Assembly: GCA_015146655.1 (NCBI GenBank) | Contig: VKHL01000156.1 | Location: 1 to 64,000 of the forward strand | DNA: 64,000 nt | Direction of reading: 5' to 3' | Source of the DNA: Ochromonas danica | Taxonomy: Eukaryota > Sar > Chrysophyceae > Chromulinales > Chromulinaceae | Notes under the pieces: generated by a model | Databases searched by the model: none | The model's input: only the letters and a program-made list of their open reading frames with translations | Told to the model about the DNA's origin: nothing | Shown: piece by piece, positions 32,102 through 42,033 of the stretch | Numbering within the stretch: position 1 is the first letter of the stretch | How the letters are laid out: each line of letters starts with the position of its first letter | Position numbers and translations under genes: made by a program

Positions 32102-35029
32102 GGCAAGGGTCAAGGTAGTGGTGGTAGTGGTAGTAGTGGTAGTAAGGAGTGTATCATATTAGGAAAGAATGTGTTTGATGAAGAAGAAGATCTCATAGTA
32201 TTTTATAAACAATTACTCATATTTCGTGATATTGTAGCAATTGCTATAGAAAGATTACAACGAATTGTTACTAACAACAACAACGTTAACAACAATAACG
32301 TTACTAACGTTACTAACTATAACAACTATGATGGACAAGATGTAACAACTACTACACAACCTCCTCCTCCTGCTACTACCACTACTAACACTAACACACA
32401 GCAGACTACTAATGTAGGTAGTAGCTCTTCGTTTGCTGTATGGTTACTACCTACTGCTCCTTCATCAGCTTATCGTATGTTAGGTATAACATTAGCATTA
32501 GATAGTCTACCTCCTCCTCCTCCTATCAACACTCAGAAGAAGACTAATACTACCAGTGCTAGTGCTAGTAATGTTGAATCAAGTAGTCGACCACCAAGTG
32601 CTGAATCAACAACTAGTCGTCATAGTATACAATCAACAAGAGGCAAACAACAAGCAGGAGGAGGAGGTGGTGGTGGAGCAGGAGGAGGAGGAGGAGGGTA
32701 TAATCCAATCAATCGTGCTCTACAAGTACTAGAACAAGCAAGTTGGGACATGCTTTGTTGTCAGACAGCTGAAGAAGTGGTACAGAAAGTTCTTCATCAC
32801 GAGTTCTTACCTTTGTTTGCTTCTGTCTTGAATATCACTCAAGATGATAACAAGATATGGCAAGGTGCGCTTGACTTTGAGAGAGGAGCAGGAGGAGGAG
32901 GAGGTGGTGGTGGTGGAGGAGGAGGAGGAGGAGGTAGTGCTAGTGGAGGGATTAGTGGCACACAGTCTGCTGCTCTCACTACCACTACCACTACCACTAC
33001 CAGCACTACTGCTACCCGTGATGATGAAGTTCTTCCCTTTGGCATCCAATTGAGACCTTGTTGGGTAGCAGGAGGAGGAGCAGGAGGAGGAGCAGGAGGA
33101 GGTCGTCTAGCAGTATCAGGTATTTTCCGTATTTTCTTCTATGAAGAAGAGTTCATTGCAGTGAGTGCATCCTCTCCTTGGGTCTATTATTCTGAAGTAT
33201 TTCGCAATAAAGACAATCTGCTACATGCTATTAGGAAGTTTGCTACCTCTACCTCTACTAAGACTATGGTAACAGAATACTATCGTAGAGTACTAACTAA
33301 CACTACTAACACTAGTACTAACACTGTGAATTCTAGTGGTATAGCAGGAGTAGGAAGTAGAGGAGGAGGAGGAGGTGGTGGTGGTGGAGGAGGAGGAGGA
33401 GGAGGAGGATCAAGTCCAATAACGACAACATCAACATCATCACGAAGATCATCTGTTAATAACAATAGCAATAGTCGTCCATCTATTGTCCCCAAACCAT
33501 CTCCTCCTCCTCCTACTGCTCCTCCTGCTCCTACTCCTACTACATCTACTATACAATTACCAAAAGATTCCGGTAGTTTATTCATTCCATCAGAGCAGTT
33601 AGTCTTCCCACCTCATCGTATTGATGAGAGAGATGGTGGTACCCCACTACCTCTCAGTCAGTTGAGTGACGTGCAAGTGATAGCTTTGAAGACTAAATAT
33701 CGATTTGTTAGCAAACTGACTGTCTATCTTGAGAGATTGAAACGTGCACAAGCGAATGAATCTCGTCGAGCTACACGAGGACAAGCAGGAGGAGGAGGAG
33801 GTGTAGCATCTACTAACCGTCTTAATAATGCTAATGGTAGTGGTAGTGATAATGAAGGTCCATCAGATCTCTTATCTATTCGTCGTAATCGAGGGGAAGG
33901 ACAACTTGTTAATATGAATCTACTATATGATAACATGACATCTGAATTGAAGGGATGTCAAGTCTATGACTTACTATCACCACCTCCACTACTACCACTA
34001 GACACTACCACTACCTCTGTTAACACTACCTCTGTCAACACTACCTCTAACACTACCTCTGTTACCACTAGACCTCATAGTCATAGTCATAGTCATAGTC
34101 ATAGTCGTCATCCCTATGTGGATAAGCTACAAGACAATAGTGTTCCTATACAAACTAACATACGAAGAAGAATACTACCAGTACAACTAGAACAACAACA
34201 ACATGGGGGACAGAGTGCTCAATTGTTAGTGATGGATGTCTATGTCACTCTCCCACCACCAAGACTTCCAACTCAAGCGGGAGGAGGAGGAGGAGGTGGA
34301 GGAGGAGGAGGAGGAGCTTCCCTTTCTCGTCAATCCTCTGACAGTCAAGCCAACTATAACAATAACAATAACAATGATGAGACAAGTAGTCAAGACTCAG
34401 CTATGTCAGGTGCCACTTCTCTCTCAAATTCTTCTCGACGACTTCATCGTACCACTACCAACACTACCTTGAACACTACCTTGACCTCTACCTCTCAAAC
34501 ACCTCCTCCTACTACTACCTCTGCTAGTCATTTCCATGTTGAACTTCATCAAGTGGTTGGATTATTTAATTGTTCAACAGAACGTGCACCACCTAATCTA
34601 GACACGGGATTGTTCTCTTATGACTACTTCCATCGTATTTATAAAGAACGATTAGCATCTAATGCTACTACTGGTTATAGTGGAGGAGGTGGAGGAGGAG
34701 GAGGTGGTCATCATCGCAGTGGTAGTCCAAGTATCAATGAGTCTGCTACCAGTGGAAGAGAATCCACAGCAACAACAGCCACAGCCACAATGGCAATGGC
34801 AATGACACAGAGTAGTGCTGGCATGTCAATGTCAATGTCTCTGAAGGAGAGAGGATGGTCAGCTGTCAATCCTCGTACTGGGATTTGTACAGGAAGTGTT
34901 TTACTCACGACTGGTCGTGAATTTCAATGTCTTGTACTTGGAGCACCTCCTTCTGTAGAACATCTTGAGAAGATTCTTCCGAAGAAGATTCAACATTGGT
35001 TAGGATGGAATGATGATGAAGAGAAATGA
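30815..35029 (+). CDS. Orphan low-complexity protein with IQ-like motif (1404 aa)
   Basis: A single uninterrupted frame. I do not recognise the family. Conserved-looking islands are separated by poly-Gly, Thr/Ser/Asn and Gly/Ser tracts. The islands are a Cys/His cluster CKHDLHAKQGCCPLC (about 108-122), a domain LLRLDLLHHWDRSQSYYYVD, an IQ-like calmodulin-binding helix FLQSRIRKYLTKLRLRKLLL, a segment FYVDNWKLKKWSRYPKLIQY, a strand-rich GIFRIFFYEEEFIAVSASSP and a C-terminus SVEHLEKILPKKIQHWLGW. The tracts are runs of GGA/GGT, ACT/ACC and AAC codons, including seven repeats of NTTS. The IQ motif and coil suggest a cytoskeletal or flagellar role, which is inference. Its length and open frame argue it is real. 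Confidence 0.78.
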
Positions 35030-35504
35030 TGAATTAGTTAACTACCAATACTACTCATGTGCTACTAAAGAAGAAGAAGAACAACAACAACAAGCAGCAG
35101 ACTTTGCTTAGCTTTTATACATTTTAATATACATTATCATTCTTAATTAACAACTACCACTACCACTACCAATACACTACCACTACCACTACCATCACAA
35201 TCATCACCATGTTGTTACAGCTACCACCTTCTGTAGTAGTGTTACAGCAGTTTACAGTTTACAGTGTCTAGTGCAGATAGAAGAGATTTGATTTCCGCCG
35301 TTTCCGATTCTGCGGTTTCGTTGGACAGTTTCGTAATATGGGAATATTGGTTTTCCGATGCGAGAAAAGACAAAACTACGAAACTGCGAAACATGTTTTG
35401 TGGTCAGTCTGTCACAATCAAATTCACCCAACCAATTCACTGATGCTGTCATGAGGTGAAATATGAACTAGTGGATTTCAAGTACTCATGGTCTCAGAAA
35501 GACC
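35030..35504. other. Intergenic with trinucleotide repeats and a short inverted pair
   Basis: (CTACCA)n occurs around 35150-35195. cagtttcgta (about 35323) pairs with tacgaaactg (about 35376) in inverted orientation. No gene was seen. Confidence 0.4.
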
Positions 35505-35990
35505 ATGAGAAAGACTCAGTGCCCTGCCTCCTGGATGCTTCTGTCTGATGCTGACAATTCTGAAGAAGAGCTTCGATGGCACTATCACATACAACAGGTA
35601 AGCAACTTCTTCCTTGTCCTGTAGTGCTGCTTTCTACTTCTGTGAAGTACCATACTGGAATGATTTCAAACCATAAGTCTTCTTTCTCTTGAGTCGCAAC
35701 AAGCGTGCGCTGACGAAAACCATTCCGCTGAATATATTTTGTATGACCATTATGGTGCTTCCTTCATATTTTGTATTGTTAAGCCTATACTTTCCTATGC
35801 TATGCCTTTCATCCCTTACAATCGTGTTGTTTGCTGCTATAATAGGTTCAGAGAGAATCATGTCTTACAAGGCGCTAATCAATTGGCTGTTTCGATTCGG
35901 AGAAGACCGACAATGCGGCTGTGGACACTCCCGACGATCCTTGACATTGTTGTGGTCCAAGTGGATTATGTTATGAAACAAAAGAGTTGA
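35505..35990 (+). CDS. Possible small three-exon gene (94 aa), unknown
   Basis: Proposed exons are 35505-35597, 35694-35740 and 35846-35990, all junctions in frame with gtaagc/gag, gtatga/tag sites. Exon 1 reads MRKTQCPASWMLLSDADNSE and ends HYHIQQ; exon 2 SQQACADENHSAEYI; exon 3 LFRENHVLQGANQLAVSIRR and on to KQKS. The second intron is 105 nt, divisible by three without a stop, so a longer unspliced form is also open. I do not recognise the product. The first acceptor (gag) is weak. It may instead be non-coding leader for the downstream kinase gene. Confidence 0.4.
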
Positions 35991-36273
35991 CAATACGTAA
36001 TGTGTTAAAACACGCTTGCCTGTAATCCGAAATAAGAGACTTTTTGATTCTTTATTTGATCCACACTTTTGGTTGAAATCACATTCAGTAACTCCTTTGA
36101 GTATGAGAGATATAAGGAGAAGAACTTAGTAATGAAAGAAGAAGATGGTAATGTCATACTCATGTATGAGAGTGTACAGTACTTCAACCACTCAACTCGT
36201 GGCAGGTTCAAACTCCTAGAATCTGGAGATTTGGAAAGAAAATAAGCATATAGTCTATGGATGTGAATGAATA

Positions 36274-37653
36274 ATGGATGCAATGGAAAAGGAATCACTC
36301 GATCAAATTGACTGGCAGGCTTTACTTAACGCCAGTAATCTCTGTGCTAATCTTGGGAATGGTCGATTTGCTCAAGTCGACCTCTATTACCATCCATCAC
36401 AACCTGCCTTGCCAGTGGCTGTGAAAAAGTTGAAAGTGAAACTGAAAGCAAAAGTGAAAGAAGTATCCACCTTGAGAGCAGGCAGTAGTGATGACGCTAA
36501 TGACTTCAGCCACTATCATCATCATCGTCATCATCACGAGGTTCCTAAGAACCTTGTTGGCATAGATTATAACCATTACGCTGACAATGATAGTGATGAT
36601 GGCTATGGTGATGGTGATGGTGATGACTTGGGGACTATCACTCATGAATATCACCTACTCACCTTGATTCATTCCTCCTGTGAGAAAGAAAGCAAGGCTA
36701 ATCATCACATTGTTCAGGTGTATCCTTCACCTAGGAGGGACTGCCTATGCATGGAAGCCTTACTAGGTGGATCTTTACATCGACAGATCTCTCACTATCA
36801 AGGACTTCCCATCCATACAGCTCGTCTCTATACTGCGGAACTTATTTCTGCTCTCTTCCATCTTGCTTCTGTCAATTGTATTCATAGAGATGTGAAAGCG
36901 AATAATGTCCTCTTGACTGCTCAAGGACATATTAAATTGGTTGATTTTAACCAATCCATTCTATTAAATGATAGAAAGAAATGTACATATACTTTAACAG
37001 GTGTTGCCCATGCAATGGCCCCAGAGATGGCTGCGGGCGATATTGGCTACAATGGACTAGTCGATTGGTGGGCACTAGGTGTGCTTCTCTATGAGATGCT
37101 GGCCGGTCATCCTCCCCCATTCCATCGCTGTCCGTCATCAGAGAATAGTACTTGGCCAGAAAAAGACGATCAACAGTTAGTATCCAATTATCTCATGGGA
37201 AGAATGAATGAGGGAGAGAGAATGGAGAAAATTCTAATTGCGTGGGACTTCCATAGAGTTAATCAATTATCACCTCCCATAATTGAGAACAATTCGAAAG
37301 AGTATGAATCAGATGCCATTGTGGATCTGGAGGCGATATTAAAGCGCTTTGAGTTACAGCAAAGAGCTGAAGAAGGCCAATTGTTATTGCAAGCTATAGA
37401 CTTCATTTCGAAGCTATTGACAATCCACCCGTGTGATCGACTAGGTTTACCTCATTCAACTAAAACTAATTGTGAGATGCGAAACATGGTTTGTTCTCAT
37501 CCTTGGGTATTATTCAAGGTGGTTGGTGGAGAGATCCCATCTGAAATACCCTTTGATCACCGCCTGGGTTCTCTAGAACTCTTGGACCTTTACTGTGAGA
37601 AACAGGGACCAGACGAGAATATTGTAGATGACAATCTATTGGCCGCTTTTTAA
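36274..37653 (+). CDS. AGC-like protein kinase with DFN in place of DFG
   Basis: Single exon, 459 aa. The glycine loop is LGNGRFAQV (about 29-37), the catalytic Lys is in VAVKKLKV, an Asp/His-rich insert (DNDSDDGYGDGDGDD) interrupts the N-lobe, then comes IHRDVKANNVLL, KLVDFNQSILL (DFN instead of DFG), VAHAMAPEMAAG and YNGLVDWWALGVLLYEMLAG. The C-tail DFISKLLTIHPCDRLGL and PFDHRLGSLELLD resembles AGC kinases. The loop Asp, catalytic Asp and Asn are kept, so phosphotransfer may be possible, but the metal-binding motif Gly is changed and the activation loop is short. The substrate is unknown. Confidence 0.83.
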   Translation: MDAMEKESLDQIDWQALLNASNLCANLGNGRFAQVDLYYHPSQPALPVAVKKLKVKLKAKVKEVSTLRAGSSDDANDFSHYHHHRHHHEVPKNLVGIDYNHYADNDSDDGYGDGDGDDLGTITHEYHLLTLIHSSCEKESKANHHIVQVYPSPRRDCLCMEALLGGSLHRQISHYQGLPIHTARLYTAELISALFHLASVNCIHRDVKANNVLLTAQGHIKLVDFNQSILLNDRKKCTYTLTGVAHAMAPEMAAGDIGYNGLVDWWALGVLLYEMLAGHPPPFHRCPSSENSTWPEKDDQQLVSNYLMGRMNEGERMEKILIAWDFHRVNQLSPPIIENNSKEYESDAIVDLEAILKRFELQQRAEEGQLLLQAIDFISKLLTIHPCDRLGLPHSTKTNCEMRNMVCSHPWVLFKVVGGEIPSEIPFDHRLGSLELLDLYCEKQGPDENIVDDNLLAAF

Positions 37654-37793
37654 GAAAGTATCAAGTATTTCTGGTCCATTATGATTACTATAGCTGGAGC
37701 ATATTACTATAGCTGCATTTAATGGGAATGATCGATTAGTGATATAGTAGACTTTGATGAGCAACTACCGTCTAGTCTAATATTTTCACTCTC

Positions 37794-40700
37794 CTATTTG
37801 TCATAAGGGTGTTTAATTGCAGAGCGCAAAGTTTCTAGATTGCGGAACTCATTGATGGCTCGCAAAAGATCTTCCTCAGCTTGCATGGCGCGAGGGATGA
37901 GAGAAAAATCCACGCCCATATTGACAACAGCAGTGGCACGCAATGCAGGCCAACGCTTAGTAATTGTTCGAACAAGTTTGCGAACAGGACTATCGAGACG
38001 AGCAATATCTTTTGGCTTGGATTCACGCAAGGATTGTGTCAAGTTACGAAGGTCTTCCTCAAATCTTCCCAATTGATCTTCGTCCATCGGTGGTGTATTG
38101 TGCTCGGTCTTGATCTCTTCTGCCTGTTCCGCTGTCCAAATCTACCAAAAATTGTCAAGATTACATCACCTTTTATGCACACTCAAATGGGGAAAGTGTA
38201 ACTTACTGCAACATCTTCTTCCACTTCAGAATTGTCCACAGAAATAACTTGTCCTCGTCTAAGGGGAGGATTGGGATCAGTAAATATGGGTGTATTATCA
38301 ACTAATGTGGTCTGAGGCTCAGTTAACGTCACTGGGATGCCGTCGTCCTCATCTTTCTTTTCCTCTACCCCTTGAGTAGATGACATTTGAACGGGGTGGT
38401 TAAGATGTAGAAGATTCTTGATTGTGGTAATACGCTCATTGATACGCAAAAATGCATCCATTAGATCAGATCGTAACAACGTAGGCATTGTTTCAACGAT
38501 CTTCACCATGCACTCTTCCAGCACAGACCTTCGCTTGGCAATAACTGCCGAGTCCATAGTGCGAAAGTATTCCTTCTTCGGCAATTTGGGCATATTCTTC
38601 TCCAATTGGGGGAACATTTTCTTCAGCTCCTGATCAAGACGATCAAACTCCTTATAACGATGTGCAACAATCCATGGTTGCAGATTTTCAAATGAACTAC
38701 CCCACTGACAACGCATTAAATACTCAGTATATGTATTTCCAAACTCATCGATAGCCTCAGCAGAGCCATACATCTGCCATGAGAAAATTCCATCAAACAT
38801 GTAGGTAACTGCACCATGGAAGTTCTTCCTCTTAGTATGAAGGTCAGCTTGCTTCGCTCTCCACGTTGCTTTCTCGGCAGTGGTCAACTTGCGGCGCTCA
38901 TCAATCGTAAGAATATTAGAAATACTGTCTGGTTGACCAGTTCCTTCTTCCTCATCATCATCATCATCATCATCGTCATCAAGTGGTGAAGAAGAACCAG
39001 GTTGCTGCTGATCAGACTTCGCAGAGGACGTCTCCTTGTTGCTCTTACTTGTTCGAATAACCCGACTAGGAACTCGCAATGTCTCCGTTTCCTTTTGAAC
39101 ATTCGTATCAATTGAAGCAGGTGGTTGAGTGCTTGCTTCAGATGGAGTGGTAGCAGCAGGAGCAGCAGTAGTGGCAGCAACAACAGCAGGAGGAGCAGTG
39201 GTATTTGTAATAGTAGCAGCAGGAGCAGCAGGAGCAGCAGCAGCAGGAGGAGCAGTGGTATTTGTAATAGTAGTAGCAGAAGCAGCAGTAGTAGTAATTG
39301 TAGTAGCAGGAGCAGCAGTGGTAGTAGTAGCAGCGGCAACAACAGCAGCAGGAGCAGCGGCAATAGTAGAAGCAGCGGCAGTGGTAGTAGTAGTGGCATC
39401 AGTAGTAACGCTGCTAATAGCAGTAGAAGCAGCAACAGCGACAACAGCAGCAGCGCCAGCAATTGCACCAGCAACAACGACATGTTTGGCCTCCTTGTAT
39501 TTCACCTGTTTCTCCTCCTCCTCCACAACTTTAGGGGCAGTCACTTCTTCAGGCAAGGTAACAACTGGCTCAACAATAGCAACATGAGATTCCTCGCGGA
39601 TATCGGAAGGTGGAGGAGAAGGAGTGCGTTCAACAATCTTCTGAACAGGGATAGGGGCAGGGACAGGGAGGGCAGCAGGAGATGTCTCCCTTGGCTTTTC
39701 ACCAAAGAGAGAAGCTGTCAGATCTTCGATCTTCGGAGTGGGAGAAACTGCTGCCGTGCTCTTGTACACAACAGGAACTGGCTCTGGACTAGGTGGAGCA
39801 ATAGGCAACTCTTTAATAGGCTGCTTGCTGGGGAGAATCTCTTCCTCCTCCACCACCACAGCAGCTGCTGCTGCTTCCACTGGTTGAGAAGATTTCTCTT
39901 TTAACGAAGTCTCAATCGCTTGCACATTACTCTCTAATACAGTCCTCTTTTTCTCCGTCTCTTGCAATGCTTCTTCCTTTTGCTGTGTTTTCACTTCAAA
40001 ATCCTCAGTAAAGCTTGACATCTGTGAGAGGAACATAGCTCGCTTGCGTCGTTGTTCATCTGCCTGTTGACGCTTTGCTTCTAATTCAGCTTCTCGCTTA
40101 GCCTGTTGTTCAGCTGCTAAGCGATCAGCTTCTTCCTTTGCGCGCAAGCGTTCTACTTCAAGTTTTTCAGCTTCTTCTTGAGCTATTCGCTTGAGCTCTT
40201 CTTCCATGTTTAGGCGACGTTCTTCCTCTAAACGTCTTAATTCTGCCGCCGAAGCTTCTTCAGCAGCTTGTCGAGCTGCCTCTTCTTCTTGCCTCTTACG
40301 CTCAGCAGCAGCAAGAGCTAATGCCGCTGCCACAGCCGCTTCTTCCTCAGCATGCTTTCTCGCAGCCGCAGCTTCTTCCACTTTTCTCTTGGCTGCCTCC
40401 TCCTCCAAACGCTTTCGTTCCTTAGCAGCTGCTACCTCTTCTTCTCTTCTCTTCTGTGCAGCTTCTTGCTCTGCAAGCTTTCTTGCTAGAGCTTCTTCTT
40501 CCATTGCCTTCTTCTTCGCAGCCACCACAGCCAATGCTTCCGCTGCTGCTGCTTCCTCTTCAACTCTTCTTCGCTCTGCCAGCTCAGCTTCTTTTTGCTG
40601 TTGTACAACAGCTGCTGCAGCAGCTTCTGCTTCTTCAACTTTTCTTTTGGCTTCCAAGACTTCCAATTCTTTCTGTTCTTGGTTTTCGATGACAACAGAG

Positions 40701-40879
40701 ACTACTGGAGGTGGATTGGGAAGAGAAGATGAATTTTGTTCGATGGCAACAATAGGGACTTCTTTAATAAGAGATTCATCTGCTTTGAAAGTTTCTCTTT
40801 TGGTCGAGGCCTTTCGACCAGGTGGAGCTAGCTTCTTCGACATACTCCCAAAGATCTCAATCGAAATTCTCCATCTCAT
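37794..40879 (-). CDS. PX-domain protein with long Ala/Glu coiled coil
   Basis: Two exons in phase 0: 38207-40879 and 37794-38141 (1006 aa; a start at 40843, MSKKLAPPG, is equally possible). Residues 60-300 are charged coiled coil rich in EEAAA and KRKVEEA. A Pro-rich region and a long Ala/Thr/Pro tract (built of GCA/GCT/ACT codons) follow. The PX domain is at about 700-830: YTEYLMRCQWGSSFENLQPW, VAHRYKEFDRLDQELKKMFP, KLPKKEYFRTMD. PX domains bind phosphoinositides, usually PI3P on endosomes. The C-terminal exon is helical (DLRNLTQSLRESKPKDIARL). It ends 140 bp from the convergent kinase gene. A sorting-nexin-like role is inference. Confidence 0.83.
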
Positions 40880-40941
40880 CTTCCCCCACTCAGACCCAAA
40901 CTTCCAAATTCTGACCTTTCTGGAGTCTCAAGACTCCTCAG

Positions 40942-41007
40942 ATGGCTAACATTTGGCTATCTGGCATTGGTCTTGGTTTGCAAAAAAGAAGCCAAAAGCC
41001 TCAATAG
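40942..41007 (+). promoter_or_regulatory. Upstream ORF in leader of the TIC21-like gene
   Basis: A 21-codon ATG-initiated frame (MANIWLSGIGLGLQKRSQKP) ends 11 nt before the main ATG at 41019. If the transcript starts upstream of 40942, it could reduce or regulate translation. Confidence 0.45.
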
Positions 41008-41018
41008 CTCTCAATAGG

Positions 41019-41840
41019 ATGACAAGGATAGGGTTAATTCTCTCCGTATTATTCCTTTCTTATGGAGGAATTTATAGTTTTCTAACTTCTTCATTAAGTC
41101 CAAGGAGACTACCACTTGGTGGTGGTGGAATGAAGAATTCACTGACTCGCTCTCCTCTACACCACCCTGTGCAAGAAGTGCAATTTCACAGTGTTTTTCA
41201 GTTAAGAGATCAAGCCAACCCATCCCTTCCTTCTTCTTCTTCTTCTTCTCCGAATCTTTCTTCTTCAGTACAAACTGAAAGATTCGAAGATTCAGTTGAT
41301 GGTAAGAAATCTTCAAGTCTAGTCAAGCTCTTCTATCGTGCTTCTTGGGTGAGTTGGTGGGTACAAGTCGTTCTCACTGTGATTGCTGGGGTAATTCTAA
41401 CTTTTGCTAATACAGTAAGACAATCTGCTATGAAAGATACTGCTTCTATATGGATGTCAGGCTTTGCTTTCAGTGTATTAAGTTCTTTGATTAGTTCTAT
41501 TAATTGTTTTTGGACATGGAATACTGCTCGTTCTTGTACCAGATTAATGAAAGTTGAACCTAAGAAGACCATTCAAACCTTGAAGAAATATTGTCGTATT
41601 GCTGTTGGAATTAGTCTCGTGGGTCTCTTTGCCAATATAATTGGTGCTGAACAGATCACAGGTAACTTAGCTTCGAAAGTCCTATCAGCACAGACATTAG
41701 GTGGATTGTTGACAACGAATCAAGTTTCTAATGCTTTCCAACCTTTGGACATCTTTCTTGTTCAAGCCAATACAAATGTCTTAGTGGCTCATTTTGCTTC
41801 GTTGTTATGTTATATTCTATTACAAACACAGTTACATTGA
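41019..41840 (+). CDS. TIC21/DUF3611-like plastid membrane protein
   Basis: Single exon, 273 aa from the ATG at 41019; the upstream frame has no ATG. The start MTRIGLILSVLFLSYGGIYS is signal-peptide-like, followed by a Ser/Pro-rich transit-like stretch. The mature part has four hydrophobic segments: WVSWWVQVVLTVIAGVILTF, IWMSGFAFSVLSSLISSINC, IAVGISLVGLFANIIGAEQI and VAHFASLLCYILLQTQ. The pattern YRxSWVSWWVQ, CRIAVGISLVG and DIFLVQANTNVLVAHF is that of the DUF3611 family, which includes plant TIC21/PIC1 of the plastid inner envelope, proposed in protein import or iron transport. It is the best evidence in the window for a plastid. The start codon is 139 bp from the divergent PX gene. Confidence 0.82.
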   Translation: MTRIGLILSVLFLSYGGIYSFLTSSLSPRRLPLGGGGMKNSLTRSPLHHPVQEVQFHSVFQLRDQANPSLPSSSSSSPNLSSSVQTERFEDSVDGKKSSSLVKLFYRASWVSWWVQVVLTVIAGVILTFANTVRQSAMKDTASIWMSGFAFSVLSSLISSINCFWTWNTARSCTRLMKVEPKKTIQTLKKYCRIAVGISLVGLFANIIGAEQITGNLASKVLSAQTLGGLLTTNQVSNAFQPLDIFLVQANTNVLVAHFASLLCYILLQTQLH

Positions 41841-42033
41841 TTGATTGACAATGGTCCTCTCTGAGTGATAATTGTAAATGATTATAAATAATGTTGATCT
41901 CCATGGTGAATTGACAAAGTAAATAGTCTGCTCTATGCATGGACTTTTGCCTGGTTTTACCATATTTCACCCGGTTTTAACCTATTTTGCCACTTGTTTC
42001 GCTTGAAAGAATATGAGAAAAATAGTCTAAGTG

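Noticed and set aside
36170-36240. B-box-like ggttcaaactcc sequence, possible tRNA
   Set aside because: No cloverleaf could be drawn around it; the T stem does not pair.
38884-39483. Long Leu-rich minus frame and Ser/Ala-rich plus frames (39125-39904)
   Set aside because: They are shifted readings of the Ala/Thr codon-repeat tract in the PX protein.
40191-40949. 252-codon plus frame rich in Ser/Ala
   Set aside because: Antisense shadow of the Glu/Ala coiled coil of the PX protein; composition is biased and no domain is seen.
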